Assembly (NCBI GenBank): GCA_003105015.1
Contig: PQAF01000029.1
Coordinates: forward strand, 1-64,000
Direction: 5' to 3'
Length of the DNA stretch: 64,000 bases
From: Rhodocyclales bacterium
GTDB taxonomy: Bacteria > Pseudomonadota > Gammaproteobacteria > Burkholderiales > Rhodocyclaceae
Below, one piece after another: positions 28,044-36,899 of this stretch; the stretch's first letter is position 1, and every line of letters starts with the position of its first letter. The notes beneath the pieces are model-generated. The model was not told the DNA's origin, did no database searches, and worked only from the letters and a program-made list of their open reading frames with translations. The translations under genes were made by a program, and so were the position numbers.

Positions 28044-29312
28044 ATGACACTGAACAGACGCGATTTCATCAAGGCGGCCGGCGCTACGGTTGCCATTGGT
28101 TCTCTTTACGGCTGCGCCGGCGGCGCCAAGGGCTCCGGCCATGTCGTGGTGATCGGCGGCGGCTACGGCGGCGCCACCGTCGCCAAGTACATCCGCATGT
28201 GGTCCAACGGCGGCATCGACGTCACCCTGGTCGAGCCGAATCCGGCTTTCGTCTCCTGCCCGATTTCCAACCTGGTGCTGGCTGGCGAGAAGACCATCGC
28301 CGACATCACCACCAGCTACGACGGACTGAAAAAGCACGGCGTGAAGATCGTCCACGACACGGCCATCGGCATCGATCCGGCCAAGCGCGTGGTCACCCTG
28401 TCCAAGAGCGGCACGCTGAGCTACGACCGCCTGGTGGTGTCCCCCGGCATCGATTTCATCTGGGAGAGCGTACCAGGACTCACCCCGGCGCTGTCCGACG
28501 GCAAGATCCTGCACGCCTGGAAGGCCGGCCCGCAAACCGTCGCCCTGCGCAAGCAGCTGGAGGCGATGCGCGACGGCGGTACCTACGCCTTGTGCATCCC
28601 GAAGGCCCCCTACCGCTGCCCGCCGGGACCGTACGAGCGCGCCTCGATGATCGCCCACTACCTCAAGGCGAAGAAGCCGAAGTCGAAAGTGCTGATCCTC
28701 GACGCCAACGCAGACGTCACCTCGAAAGGCCCGCTCTTCAAGAAAGCCTGGGCCGATTTGTATGGCGGCATCCTGGAATACCGCGGCAACCACAGCATCA
28801 CCAAGCTGGATGCCGCCAGCCAGACCGTCGAATTCGAGTTCGGCGACAAGGTCAAGGCCGACGTCCTCAACATCGTCCCGGGCCAGAAGGCCGGCCTGAT
28901 CGCGAGCGCCGCCGGCCTGACGAACGTGGGCGGGCGCTGGTGCGGCGTCGACTGGAAGACGATGGAATCCACCGCGCACAAGAACGTCCACGTGCTCGGC
29001 GATGCCACCAGCGCCACCGCCGGGATGCCGAAGTCCGGCCACATGACGACGCAGCACGCCAAGGTGGCGGCTGCGGCCATCGTGGACCTGATGAGCGGCC
29101 TGCCGGCACCGGACCCGATGGTGATCGCCAACACCTGCTACAGTTTTGTCTCGGCCAAGGAAGCGATCCACGTCGCCCATCCCTACGTCTTCAATGGCAA
29201 GGAGTTTGCCGTGCCAAAGGGTGCGGGTGGCGTCTCCTCGGCGCGCAACGAGCCTGAGGCAAAATACGCCATCGCCTGGGCCAAGAACATCTGGGCCGAC
29301 GCGCTGCTGTAA
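28044..29312 (+). CDS. fccB: Flavocytochrome c sulfide dehydrogenase, flavoprotein subunit
   Basis: 422 residues: twin-arginine signal RRDFIKAAG (5-13) with a possible lipobox-like Gly-Cys, FAD-binding GGGYGG (near 41-46), redox Cys in FVSCPISN (near 73) and a second conserved Cys in YRCPPGP, the pair that forms the active-site disulfide in FccB/SoxF and sulfide:quinone reductases. Oxidises sulfide to sulfur, passing electrons to FccA. Followed by a terminator that begins in a dispersed repeat. Confidence 0.93.
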   Translation: MTLNRRDFIKAAGATVAIGSLYGCAGGAKGSGHVVVIGGGYGGATVAKYIRMWSNGGIDVTLVEPNPAFVSCPISNLVLAGEKTIADITTSYDGLKKHGVKIVHDTAIGIDPAKRVVTLSKSGTLSYDRLVVSPGIDFIWESVPGLTPALSDGKILHAWKAGPQTVALRKQLEAMRDGGTYALCIPKAPYRCPPGPYERASMIAHYLKAKKPKSKVLILDANADVTSKGPLFKKAWADLYGGILEYRGNHSITKLDAASQTVEFEFGDKVKADVLNIVPGQKAGLIASAAGLTNVGGRWCGVDWKTMESTAHKNVHVLGDATSATAGMPKSGHMTTQHAKVAAAAIVDLMSGLPAPDPMVIANTCYSFVSAKEAIHVAHPYVFNGKEFAVPKGAGGVSSARNEPEAKYAIAWAKNIWADALL

Positions 29313-29335
29313 TAGTCAGTCTGCAAGACACGGCG
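29311..29335 (+). repeat. Dispersed 25-bp bipartite element, copy 7
   Basis: AATAGTCAGT (one mismatch), 9 nt, ACGGCG. Starts at the fccB stop codon; its second half is the beginning of the terminator left arm, the same arrangement as copy 4. Confidence 0.85.
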
Positions 29336-29367
29336 GCGCGTCCGGCAAGGCACGCCGCCGTTTTTTT
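29330..29367 (+). terminator. Rho-independent terminator after fccB
   Basis: CGGCGGCG (29331-29338) pairs with CGCCGCCG (29353-29360), followed by seven T. The left arm overlaps a dispersed repeat. Confidence 0.85.
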
Positions 29368-29399
29368 CACCCCAGCGGATATGAAGTGAAGGAGAGCAC

Positions 29400-30221
29400 A
29401 TGAAAAGGCACATACTGCTGGCGAGCCTCCTGGTCGTCGCCTTGTCCTGGCTTCCGGCCCGGGCGCAGGAGAGAGCCTACCTGCTCGGCGTCATCAGCTA
29501 CGGCGAGAGCGCCCAGATGATCGCTTCGGAGTACGAGGGCCTGACGGTCTATCTCAGCAAGGCGCTCAAGCGCCCCGTGCGCGTCGAGGGTGCGCGCGAC
29601 TTCACCACCATCGGCGAGCGCGCCAAGGCCAAGCGCTACCACATGATCTTCGCCGCGCCTTCGGCCACCATTGAAGCCAACAAGTCGGCCGGCTATCTTC
29701 CCGTCGCCAAGATACCCGGCCTGCTGTCTGTGGCCTTCATGGCGCAGGCGAAGACCAACATTGCCTTTCCGGAAGACATGAAGGGCAAGCGCATCGGCTT
29801 CACCGGCAAGGACGCCATGATCACCAAGCTGGCCTTCGCCGAACTGCGGAATCTCGGCGTCAAGGAGCCGGAAAAGTATTTCAGCAGCATTGCCTACTAC
29901 AACGACGCCGACGGCGTGCTGGCCGGCATGCAAATGAACCTGATCGATGTCGGCGTGGCAAACTCGGGTTTGTTCAACGTGTGGACCAACAAGGGCGAAA
30001 ACATGAACCTCATCCACAGCGGAAAGGGCGTGCCGCACCTGACCTTCGCCGTCCGCGGCGACCTGCCCGAGGCGGAGAGACGGACGATCACCGAGGCCCT
30101 GCTCAAGGCGACGCAGGACAAGGACGCCCAGGAGTTCCTCCGCTTCAGCAACTTCCCCGGCTTCGAGCCGGCCAAGCTCTCCGATTACGACGAGCTGGCA
30201 AAGATCCTCGGGGTCAAGTAG
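29400..30221 (+). CDS. PhnD-like periplasmic substrate-binding protein
   Basis: 273 residues: signal peptide (ending ARA-Q near 22) and a periplasmic-binding fold of the phosphate/phosphonate (PhnD) type, with RVEGARDFTTIGERAKAKRYHMIFAAPSA and GKRIGFTGKDAMITKLA. No ABC permease or ATPase is adjacent, so it may instead feed a sensor or a redox system. GGAG lies 7 nt before ATG 29400. Located between sulfide dehydrogenase and a cytochrome c4 gene, which hints at a sulfur or electron-transfer role, unproven. Confidence 0.82.
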   Translation: MKRHILLASLLVVALSWLPARAQERAYLLGVISYGESAQMIASEYEGLTVYLSKALKRPVRVEGARDFTTIGERAKAKRYHMIFAAPSATIEANKSAGYLPVAKIPGLLSVAFMAQAKTNIAFPEDMKGKRIGFTGKDAMITKLAFAELRNLGVKEPEKYFSSIAYYNDADGVLAGMQMNLIDVGVANSGLFNVWTNKGENMNLIHSGKGVPHLTFAVRGDLPEAERRTITEALLKATQDKDAQEFLRFSNFPGFEPAKLSDYDELAKILGVK

Positions 30222-30229
30222 GGCCTCGG

Positions 30230-30874
30230 CTACAGCTTGCCGCTCAGGTAGACCGATACCGCGCGCATCTCCAGCTCGGTGAGCTTGGAGGCGATGGCGT
30301 GCATGACGGCGTTGTCGTTGGTGCGCTCGCGCTTGTTGAACTCCTTCAGCTGCGATTCCGTGTAGGCGGCATGCTGGCCGGCGAGGCGCGGCAACTGGGC
30401 CGTGCCGTCACCGGTCGGGCCGTGACAGCTCGCGCAGGCGGCGACGCCGGAATAGCTGTTTCCCTTGTGGTAGATGTAGCGGCCGACGGCGGCAAGGTCC
30501 TGGTCCGCCACGTTGTAGGCCTTCGGTTTCCTCTGGGCGAAATAGGCGCCGAGCGCCTTGACCTCGTCATTCGACAGCCCCTGCGCCTGGTCGTTCATGG
30601 TGCCTTTGCGTCGGCCATCCCGGAAGTCGGCGAGCTGCTTGGCGATGTATTCGGGATGCTGCCCGGCCAAGCGCGGGAAGATGGGGCTAGCGCTCTCGCC
30701 TTCGGCGCCATGGCACAGCGAGCAGCGGCCGCTGACGATCTCCTGCGCACGCTTGAGGTCGACATTCGTCGCCGGCGCCTTGGCCGCCTGCGGCTGGGAA
30801 TTGGCTGACTGGGCAAATGCGGCCGGCGTCAGCAGTGCAAGCGCGAGGGCGGCAGCGGGTAAGGTCTTGTTCAC
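30230..30874 (-). CDS. Diheme cytochrome c4
   Basis: 214 residues: signal peptide (ending AFA-Q near 22), two c-type heme motifs CSLCH (near 51) and CASCH (near 147) in two similar halves, each with RLAGQH and a later Met. Typical cytochrome c4, a periplasmic electron carrier to terminal oxidases and NO reductases. Convergent with the PhnD-like gene, 8 nt apart. Confidence 0.92.
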   Translation of the reverse strand: MNKTLPAAALALALLTPAAFAQSANSQPQAAKAPATNVDLKRAQEIVSGRCSLCHGAEGESASPIFPRLAGQHPEYIAKQLADFRDGRRKGTMNDQAQGLSNDEVKALGAYFAQRKPKAYNVADQDLAAVGRYIYHKGNSYSGVAACASCHGPTGDGTAQLPRLAGQHAAYTESQLKEFNKRERTNDNAVMHAIASKLTELEMRAVSVYLSGKL

Positions 30875-30962
30875 GTCGGGCTCCGAAATCGTTGAAACCT
30901 CAAGATGCTAGCAGAGGGGCGGGCCGCCGTGGATAAAACCGCATTAGGCCCGCATAAGGGCC

Positions 30963-31412
30963 TTAATGCTTGCCGGTGCTGCCGAAGCCGCCCTCGCCGC
31001 GGTGGGATTCCTCGAATGCGTCGACGATATTGAACGCCACCTGCAGCACCGGCACGACGATCATCTGCGCCAGCCGGTCCATCGGATTGATGGTGAAGGT
31101 CTCGCGGCCGCGGTTCCAGGTCGACACGAATATCTCGCCCTGGTAGTCCGAGTCGATCAGGCCGGTGAGGTTGCCGAGCACGATGCCGTGCTTGTGGCCC
31201 AACCCCGAGCGCGGCAGGATCAGTGCCGCCAGGCCCGGATCGGCGAGGTGGATGGCGATGCCGGCGGGAATCAGCTGGGTGTCGCCGGGGTGCAGTTTCA
31301 CCGGCGCCTCGACGCAGGCGCGCAGGTCGAGGCCGGCCGAACCCGGCGTGGCGTAATGGGGCGGATTGTCCTTCAGCCGCGGATCGAGGATCCGCACGTC
31401 GATGCGATGCAT
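30963..31412 (-). CDS. dut: dUTP diphosphatase
   Basis: 149 residues with the five dUTPase motifs: [34 protein letters not shown] and the C-terminal GEGGFGSTG. Cleaves dUTP to dUMP and PPi. Follows coaBC by 6 nt, the usual proteobacterial coaBC-dut order. Confidence 0.97.
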   Translation of the reverse strand: MHRIDVRILDPRLKDNPPHYATPGSAGLDLRACVEAPVKLHPGDTQLIPAGIAIHLADPGLAALILPRSGLGHKHGIVLGNLTGLIDSDYQGEIFVSTWNRGRETFTINPMDRLAQMIVVPVLQVAFNIVDAFEESHRGEGGFGSTGKH

Positions 31413-31418
31413 GTTTTT

Positions 31419-32618
31419 CTACTCTCCGCCGTTGCCGGCGAGCATGGCGCCGATGTGGGCGACGATGCCGCGGGCGATTTCGATCTTCGGCGCGGGCCCC
31501 AGCGGATGCCGGCCCCGATCGTCGAACAGGACCACCGCGTTGCTGTCGCCGCCGAGACCGTCCTTCACCAGGTTGCCGACCACCAGGGCCAGCTTCTTCT
31601 TCTGCCGCTTGCCCTCGGCGTACTTCTCCAGGTCGCGGCTCTCTGCGGCAAAGCCGACGCAGAACGGCGCCTTCGGGCGCGCCGCCACCTCGGCCAGGAT
31701 GTCGGGATTCGGCGCCAGCGTGATCTGCAGCGGCTTGCCTTCCTTCTTGATCTTCTCCTGCACCGGCTCGGCCGGCCGGAAGTCGGCCACCGCCGCCACG
31801 CCGATGAAGATGTCGCAGGCGGCGGCACGCTGCATCACCGCGGCGTGCATCTCCTGCGCGTTCGTCACGTCGACGCGCGCCACGCCGGCCGGTGCCGGCT
31901 GCGCCACCGGTCCGCACACCAAGGTCACCTCGGCACCGGCGTCGCGCGCCGCGCGCGCCAGGGCGAAGCCCATCTTGCCGGAGCTGAGGTTGGTCAGGCC
32001 GCGCACCGCGTCGAGCGCCTCGAAGGTCGGCCCGGCGGTGAGCAGGACGCGCCGGCCCGCCAGCACCTTGGGCTGGAAGAAGCCGACCACCGCGTCGTGG
32101 ATGTCCGCCGCTTCCAGCATGCGCCCCATGCCGGACTCGCCGCAGGCCTGCTCGCCGCTGGCCGGACCGAGGACGGTCACGCCGTCCTGCAGCAACTGAC
32201 TTTTGTTGCGCTGCGTGGCGGGGCTCTCCCACATCTGCCGGTTCATGGCCGGTGCCACGATCAGTGGGCAGTCGCGCGCCAGGCACAGCGTCGACAGCAG
32301 GTCGTCGGCGAGGCCGTGCGCCAGCTTGGCGAGGAAATCGGCCGAAGCCGGCGCCACGACGATGGCATCGGCGCCGCGCGAGAGATCGATGTGCGCCATG
32401 TTGTCCGGCATGCGCGCATCCCACAGGTCGCTCCACGCCGGCTTGCCGGTGAGCGCCTGGAAGGTCGCCGGCGTGACGAACTGCGCGCCGGAATGCGTCA
32501 GCACGACATGCACTTCCGCGCCATCCTTGACGAACAGGCGTGCCAGTTCCGCCGCCTTGTAGGCCGCGATGCCGCCCGTGACGCCCAGCACCAGCCGTTT
32601 TCCGTTCAGTTCAGCCAT
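31419..32618 (-). CDS. coaBC: Phosphopantothenoylcysteine decarboxylase / phosphopantothenate-cysteine ligase
   Basis: 399 residues. N-terminal flavoprotein CoaC (GVTGGIAAYKAAEL, PAMNRQMW with catalytic Asn, and the substrate-clamp Cys region) and C-terminal CoaB ligase (LTAGPTFEALDAVRGLTNLSSGKMG). Two consecutive steps of coenzyme A synthesis. panB, panC and panD of the same pathway are at 51695-53823. Confidence 0.96.
   Translation of the reverse strand: MAELNGKRLVLGVTGGIAAYKAAELARLFVKDGAEVHVVLTHSGAQFVTPATFQALTGKPAWSDLWDARMPDNMAHIDLSRGADAIVVAPASADFLAKLAHGLADDLLSTLCLARDCPLIVAPAMNRQMWESPATQRNKSQLLQDGVTVLGPASGEQACGESGMGRMLEAADIHDAVVGFFQPKVLAGRRVLLTAGPTFEALDAVRGLTNLSSGKMGFALARAARDAGAEVTLVCGPVAQPAPAGVARVDVTNAQEMHAAVMQRAAACDIFIGVAAVADFRPAEPVQEKIKKEGKPLQITLAPNPDILAEVAARPKAPFCVGFAAESRDLEKYAEGKRQKKKLALVVGNLVKDGLGGDSNAVVLFDDRGRHPLGPAPKIEIARGIVAHIGAMLAGNGGE
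32180..32204 (-). repeat. Dispersed 25-bp bipartite element, copy 8
   Basis: AAAAGTCAGT, 9 nt, ACGGCG: exact. In coaBC, sense direction, encoding Lys-Ser-Gln-Leu-Leu-Gln-Asp-Gly. Confidence 0.88.
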
Positions 32619-32673
32619 GACATTGAGATAGAATCGAAATTCCGACGAACGATTCTACTGGATTGGCCCAAGC

Positions 32674-33351
32674 ATGGCGATCACGGACTGGCCGGAAAGC
32701 GAACGCCCGCGCGAGCGGCTCCTGCGGCACGGCGCCGGCGCGCTCTCCGATGCCGAGTTGCTCGCCATCTTCCTGCGCGTCGGCGTGCAGGGCGCCAGCG
32801 CCGTCGACCTGGCGCGCACCCTGCTCGGCCATTTCGGCAGCCTGAATCGTTTATTTGCGGCGACCGCATCGGAGTTTGCCGCGATTCCCGGCATGGGCAG
32901 CGCCAAGTACGCCCAGCTGCAGGCGGTGCTGGAGCTGGCGCGCCGCGCCCTGCGCGAGGAAATCTCGGCGGGCGACGCGCTCTCCTCGCCGCGCGCCGTG
33001 CGCGACTGGCTGCGCCTGACGCTCGCCGCGTTGCCGCACGAAGTCTTCATGGTGCTGCTGCTGGATGCGCAGAACCGCCTCGTCGCCGCGGAGGAGCTTT
33101 TCCGCGGCACGCTGACGCAGACCAGCGTGCATCCGCGCGAGGTGGTCAAGCTGGCCCTGTCGCACAATGCCGCCGGCGCCATCCTCGCCCACAACCACCC
33201 TTCCGGCGTGGCCGAGCCGAGCCGCGCCGACGAGGCGCTCACCCAGACCCTCAAGCAGGCCCTGGCCCTGGTCGACGTCAAGCTGCTCGACCACTTCATC
33301 GTCGCCGGCGGCGCCGAACCGCTCTCCTTCGCCGAGCGCGGATTGCTCTAA
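32674..33351 (+). CDS. radC: RadC/JAB-domain DNA repair-related protein
   Basis: 225 residues. N-terminal helix-hairpin-helix region ([20 protein letters not shown]) and C-terminal JAB metalloprotease-like domain with HNHPSG near 172-177. RadC's true cellular role is unsettled. Divergent from coaBC with a 55-nt gap, the common proteobacterial arrangement. Confidence 0.93.
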   Translation: MAITDWPESERPRERLLRHGAGALSDAELLAIFLRVGVQGASAVDLARTLLGHFGSLNRLFAATASEFAAIPGMGSAKYAQLQAVLELARRALREEISAGDALSSPRAVRDWLRLTLAALPHEVFMVLLLDAQNRLVAAEELFRGTLTQTSVHPREVVKLALSHNAAGAILAHNHPSGVAEPSRADEALTQTLKQALALVDVKLLDHFIVAGGAEPLSFAERGLL

Positions 33352-33408
33352 AGCCGGCCTCCCCCGCGCCGTTAACCCGGATATCCAGGTTCACGGCAAG
33401 GTGGAAAC

Positions 33409-33669
33409 ATGGATCGTCCAACCCCGGGTGCGCAGGCGCAGATTCTGCGGAAACCGCGGCTTCCGCCGGGAGCAGCGGCAACGCTTCTGCTCATGGTCGT
33501 CCTGTGCGCTCCGCTGGTCTGGCATGCCGACCGGCTGATCGCGCGTCATGGCCTTGCCGCCCGCCTTGCCGACCTGCCGCCCCTGGAACTGCTGGCCGCC
33601 TTCTGCCTGCTGGCCCTGCCCTTCGTCGCGCTCAGGCTGTTGCGGGTACGCTGGCAGGCCGAGCAATAG
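33409..33669 (+). CDS. Small two-helix membrane protein
   Basis: 86 residues with two hydrophobic segments (about 22-40 and 61-78). AGGTGG lies 8 nt before ATG 33409. No family recognised. Convergent with the broken tauE gene 3 nt away. Confidence 0.55.
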   Translation: MDRPTPGAQAQILRKPRLPPGAAATLLLMVVLCAPLVWHADRLIARHGLAARLADLPPLELLAAFCLLALPFVALRLLRVRWQAEQ

Positions 33670-33672
33670 CGC

Positions 33673-34404
33673 TCACTTCGCCAGCAGGGCGGCGCCGCTG
33701 CAGAGCAGCAGGATACTGATGCCGCGGCGGAAGGCCTCCTGGCCGATCGAAGCATGCACCTTGCCGCCGAGATGGATGCCGGCCAGCATCACCGGCAGCG
33801 CCATCGCCAGCATCTTGAGAAACTCCAGCGTCAATATCCCCGTCAGGAAATAGCCCGCCAGACGGTTTGCGCCGTCGAGAAGGAAGATGGCGGCGAAAGT
33901 GGCGCGAAACTGCGTCTTGTCCAGCTTGCGCATCTGCAGATAGGCCACATAGAACGGCCCGCCGGTACCGAACGCCGTGCCGACCAGCCCGCCCAGTCCG
34001 CCCGCCGACACCGCCCACCAGCGGCTGTGCGCGCCCTCGGGCGCCTTCCCCGACAGGGTATACATGGCGTAGAAGATGATGAAAACGGCCAGGGCCTTCA
34101 GCAGCAGCCGTGTATCGACCGTTTGCAGCAGGTAGAGGGCCGCCGCCACGCCCAGCACGGCAAACGGCAGAATGGGCCAGATCTCGGCCTAGCAGATCGC
34201 CTGCCGGTCCCGGATGCCCTGGCTGGCGGAAGCCAGATAGTCCAATGCCACCACCAGCGGAACCGCCACCAGCAGGGGGAACCACATCAGGAGCAGGGGG
34301 ATGGCGATGAGGCCGGAACCGAAACCGGCGACGCCGCGCACGAAATAGGCCGCCGAGAGCACGGCAAACGCATAGGCATACTGGGCCGTCCCCAATGTTT
34401 CCAT
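33673..34404 (-). pseudogene. TauE/SafE-type sulfite exporter interrupted by an in-frame stop
   Basis: Both halves of a TauE/SafE permease (PF01925-like, about 243 codons) lie in the same frame. Residues 1-71 run from the ATG at 34404 (good SD GGAGGGG) to a TAG at 34189-34191; reading continues without frameshift as AEIWPILPFAVLGVAAAL to 33673. The stop falls where related proteins commonly have a Trp (TGG to TAG by one base), giving the sense WAEIWP. No deletion is visible. It may be a recent nonsense mutation, a sequencing error or a read-through site. The intact protein would export sulfite or sulfonates across the inner membrane. Confidence 0.8.
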
Positions 34405-34564
34405 CCCCTCCCCCTTGCGGCAGTTTTTTGTACGCCCTGACGGAAGCGCCGGGCTTATGACGGGATTCTATCGCGGCTTCGCCGCTCCTAAAAGCCTGTC
34501 GTCTCCCGTTCAGGCGGCCTCCGCCCCGCCTGCCGGAGGGGGAAATCCCAGAAGAAACATCGGC

Positions 34565-34594
34565 TTGATTTTCCAGGAAAGGATCGCGTATAAT
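34565..34594 (+). promoter_or_regulatory. Sigma-70 promoter of rpmBG
   Basis: TTGATT (34565-34570), 18-nt spacer, TATAAT (34589-34594), 37 nt before rpmB. The preceding stretch from 34405 holds no gene. Confidence 0.75.
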
Positions 34595-34630
34595 GCGCGG
34601 CTTTGCTAAATCCGAATTCTGGAGCACAAC

Positions 34631-34864
34631 ATGGCCCGCGTTTGCCAAGTGACCGGTAAGGCACCGATGGTGGGAAATCACGTTTCCCATGCCAACAACA
34701 AGACCAAGCGCCGCTTTCTGCCGAACCTGCAGAACCGCCGCTTCTGGGTCGAGTCCGAAAACCGCTGGGTGAGCCTGCGCGTATCCAACGCCGGCCTGCG
34801 CACCATCGACAAGAAGGGCATCGACGTCGTCCTGGCCGAGCTGCGCGCCAAGGGCACCATCTAA
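34631..34864 (+). CDS. rpmB: 50S ribosomal protein L28
   Basis: 77 residues, start [20 protein letters not shown] as in L28 of proteobacteria. Large-subunit protein. In operon with rpmG 11 nt downstream; strong promoter upstream and terminator after rpmG. Confidence 0.98.
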   Translation: MARVCQVTGKAPMVGNHVSHANNKTKRRFLPNLQNRRFWVESENRWVSLRVSNAGLRTIDKKGIDVVLAELRAKGTI

Positions 34865-34875
34865 GGAGATACGAC

Positions 34876-35034
34876 ATGCCCCGCGAGAAGATCAAGCTGG
34901 AAAGCACGGCCGGTACCGGCCACTTCTACACGACGACCAAGAACAAGCGCACCATGCCCGAGAAGCTGGAGATCAAGAAGTTCGATCCCAAGGCGCGCAA
35001 GCACGTCACGTACAAGGAAACCAAGCTGAAGTAA
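34876..35034 (+). CDS. rpmG: 50S ribosomal protein L33
   Basis: 52 residues, with [20 protein letters not shown] and [15 protein letters not shown]. No zinc-binding cysteines, so the Cys-minus form of L33. AAGGAG precedes ATG 34876 by 7 nt. Too short for automated ORF lists with a 60-residue cut-off. Confidence 0.97.
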   Translation: MPREKIKLESTAGTGHFYTTTKNKRTMPEKLEIKKFDPKARKHVTYKETKLK

Positions 35035-35057
35035 GCCTGGTCGCCGATTCAATAAAA

Positions 35058-35081
35058 AACCCGCCGTACGGCGGGTTTTTT
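35058..35081. terminator. Bidirectional terminator between rpmG and the desaturase gene
   Basis: Palindrome CCCGCCGTACGGCGGG (35060-35075) flanked by A on the left and T on the right, so it can stop transcription from both directions. Confidence 0.9.
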
Positions 35082-35099
35082 ATTGCCGGCCGGCCGGCT

Positions 35100-36299
35100 T
35101 CACATCGCGTAGCGGCGCAGCCGCCGGGAGAATTCCTCGAGCTGGCGGACGCCGGAATCCTCGGCACGGCGGCACCAGTCCTGCAGCCGCGCGAGCAGTT
35201 CCTCGCGCGTGGCTGTCGAGCGCTGCCAGAGCGCGACGAGTTCGCGCCGCATCTCGACTCCCAACGACAGGCGGCGGCTGTGTCCGAGCGCCGCCACGCA
35301 GCGCTGCCTTTCCGGTTCGGGCAGCTCCTCGGCATCGCGCGCCAGCGCACGCTTGAGCGCCCTGAGCGAGGCGGCATCCAGCGAGGGCTTCAGCTGCTTC
35401 GCCTCCTCGCGATAGATCTGCCGCAGCGACTTCATGTACTTCGCCATGACGTCGTAGCGGTGCGTGACGATTGCCTGCAGGGTGTCGAGATCGACGGCCG
35501 GGCGCGCCGCAGCCAGGCGCGGCGTCGGCGCAACCTTCTTCACCCTGGCCTGGCCGAGCATCTCCAGCAGGCGGATGTAGAGCCAGCCGATGTCGAACTC
35601 GTACCAGCGGTTGGAGAGCCGCGCGGAGGTCGGGTAGGCATGGTGGTTGTTGTGCAGTTCCTCGCCGCCGATGAGGATGCCCCAGGGCAGGAGATTGGTG
35701 CTGGCGTCGCCACAGGCGAAATGGCGATAGCCGACGAAATGGCCGGCGCCGTTGATGACGCCGGCGGCCCAGAACGGGATCCACAGCATCTGCACGCCCC
35801 AGATCAGCGCCCCCGGCACCAGCCCGAACAGCGCGAGATCGATGGCCAGCATCAGCAGGATGCCGAGCTTCTGCCCCGGCGTATAGAGATGCCGCTCCAG
35901 CCAGTCGTCCGGCGTGCCGTGGCCGTAGCGCGCCATCGTCTCCGCGTTGTGCGACTCCTTCACATAGAGAAAGACGCCGCCCCACAGCACGCGGTTCAGT
36001 CCCAGCACCTGCGGGCTGTGCGGGTCGTCCGCCGTCTCGCACTTGGCATGGTGCTTGCGATGGATGGCAGCCCATTCCTTCGTCACCATGCCGGTGGTCA
36101 GCCACAGCCAGAAGCGGAAGAAATGGCTCGGCAGCGGCCCGAGGTCGAGGGCGCGGTGCGCCTGGTGGCGGTGCAGGTAGATGGTCACGCCGGCGATGGT
36201 GACGTGCGTGAGCGCCAGGGCAACGAGGGCATGGCCCCACCAGGGAAGGTCGAAAAAGCCTGAAAGCATCGGAACGCCCGGATATGCTGGAAAACCCAT
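35100..36299 (-). CDS. Membrane acyl-CoA/fatty acid desaturase
   Basis: 399 residues. The three His boxes of di-iron desaturases are present: HRHQAH (near 43-48), HRKHH (near 80-84) and HNNHH (near 216-220), with hydrophobic pairs between them. Inserts a double bond (delta-9 type by similarity) to adjust membrane fluidity. The last about 140 residues form a charged helical extension absent from minimal desaturases. Start could be ATG 36299 or ATG 36269. Confidence 0.9.
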   Translation of the reverse strand: MGFPAYPGVPMLSGFFDLPWWGHALVALALTHVTIAGVTIYLHRHQAHRALDLGPLPSHFFRFWLWLTTGMVTKEWAAIHRKHHAKCETADDPHSPQVLGLNRVLWGGVFLYVKESHNAETMARYGHGTPDDWLERHLYTPGQKLGILLMLAIDLALFGLVPGALIWGVQMLWIPFWAAGVINGAGHFVGYRHFACGDASTNLLPWGILIGGEELHNNHHAYPTSARLSNRWYEFDIGWLYIRLLEMLGQARVKKVAPTPRLAAARPAVDLDTLQAIVTHRYDVMAKYMKSLRQIYREEAKQLKPSLDAASLRALKRALARDAEELPEPERQRCVAALGHSRRLSLGVEMRRELVALWQRSTATREELLARLQDWCRRAEDSGVRQLEEFSRRLRRYAM

Positions 36300-36305
36300 A
36301 TTACT

Positions 36306-36899
36306 TTACTCCTCAACCTTTCGGTCGGGCAGAAGTGCTTCGGCGTAGGGCAGGGCCTCGGCGCGATGGCGCTTCCAGTTGCCGAGGTAGGCGCGCAGCA
36401 CCGGCGGATTGTGGCGCAGGATCAACACGTTCTCCGCATTGCGCGTCCGCGCCGACCAGGTGAAGTTGTAGGAGCCGGTGATGACCGCGCCGCCGGCCTC
36501 GGCCGCGTCGACCAGGATGACCTTGTTGTGCGCGGCGGCATAGCGCACCTCGAGCGCAACGGGGATGCCGGCCTCGACCAGTTGCGGGATCTGGCTGTTT
36601 TCCCCCCGTGCCGTCTGCTCGCGGTCGGCCAGCACTTCGACGCGGACGCCGCGTGCCTTGGCCTCGATCAGCGCAGCGGCCAAGGAACGGCTGGTGAACA
36701 AATAGGCCTGCACGTGGATGCTGTGGCGCGCCGCGCGCAGCGTGCGCAGGATGGCCGCCTCGATGTCGTCGTGCGGGCTGAACAGCGCTTCCACCGTGCC
36801 GAGCGCAGCATGCGCGGCGGCCGGGCGCGGATCGAAGGCCGGTGCCGGCTGCGCCAGCAGAAAAGCCAGCCCCGCCAATACGGCAAAGCGTTGCCTCAC
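36306..36899 (-). CDS. Secreted phospholipase D-like nuclease
   Basis: 197 residues from GTG 36899, which overlaps the sufS stop (GTGA). A signal peptide (ending APA-F near 22) is followed by one PLD domain with the HKD motif AHNKVILVDAAEAGGAVITG and SYNFTWSA, as in Nuc/EDTA-resistant nucleases that act as dimers. Periplasmic nuclease or phosphodiesterase is likely. Confidence 0.83.
   Translation of the reverse strand: MRQRFAVLAGLAFLLAQPAPAFDPRPAAAHAALGTVEALFSPHDDIEAAILRTLRAARHSIHVQAYLFTSRSLAAALIEAKARGVRVEVLADREQTARGENSQIPQLVEAGIPVALEVRYAAAHNKVILVDAAEAGGAVITGSYNFTWSARTRNAENVLILRHNPPVLRAYLGNWKRHRAEALPYAEALLPDRKVEE

Noticed and set aside
35989..36013. GTTCAGTCCCAG in the desaturase gene resembling the repeat
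   Set aside because: Only the TCAGTCCC part agrees; first and last blocks fail.
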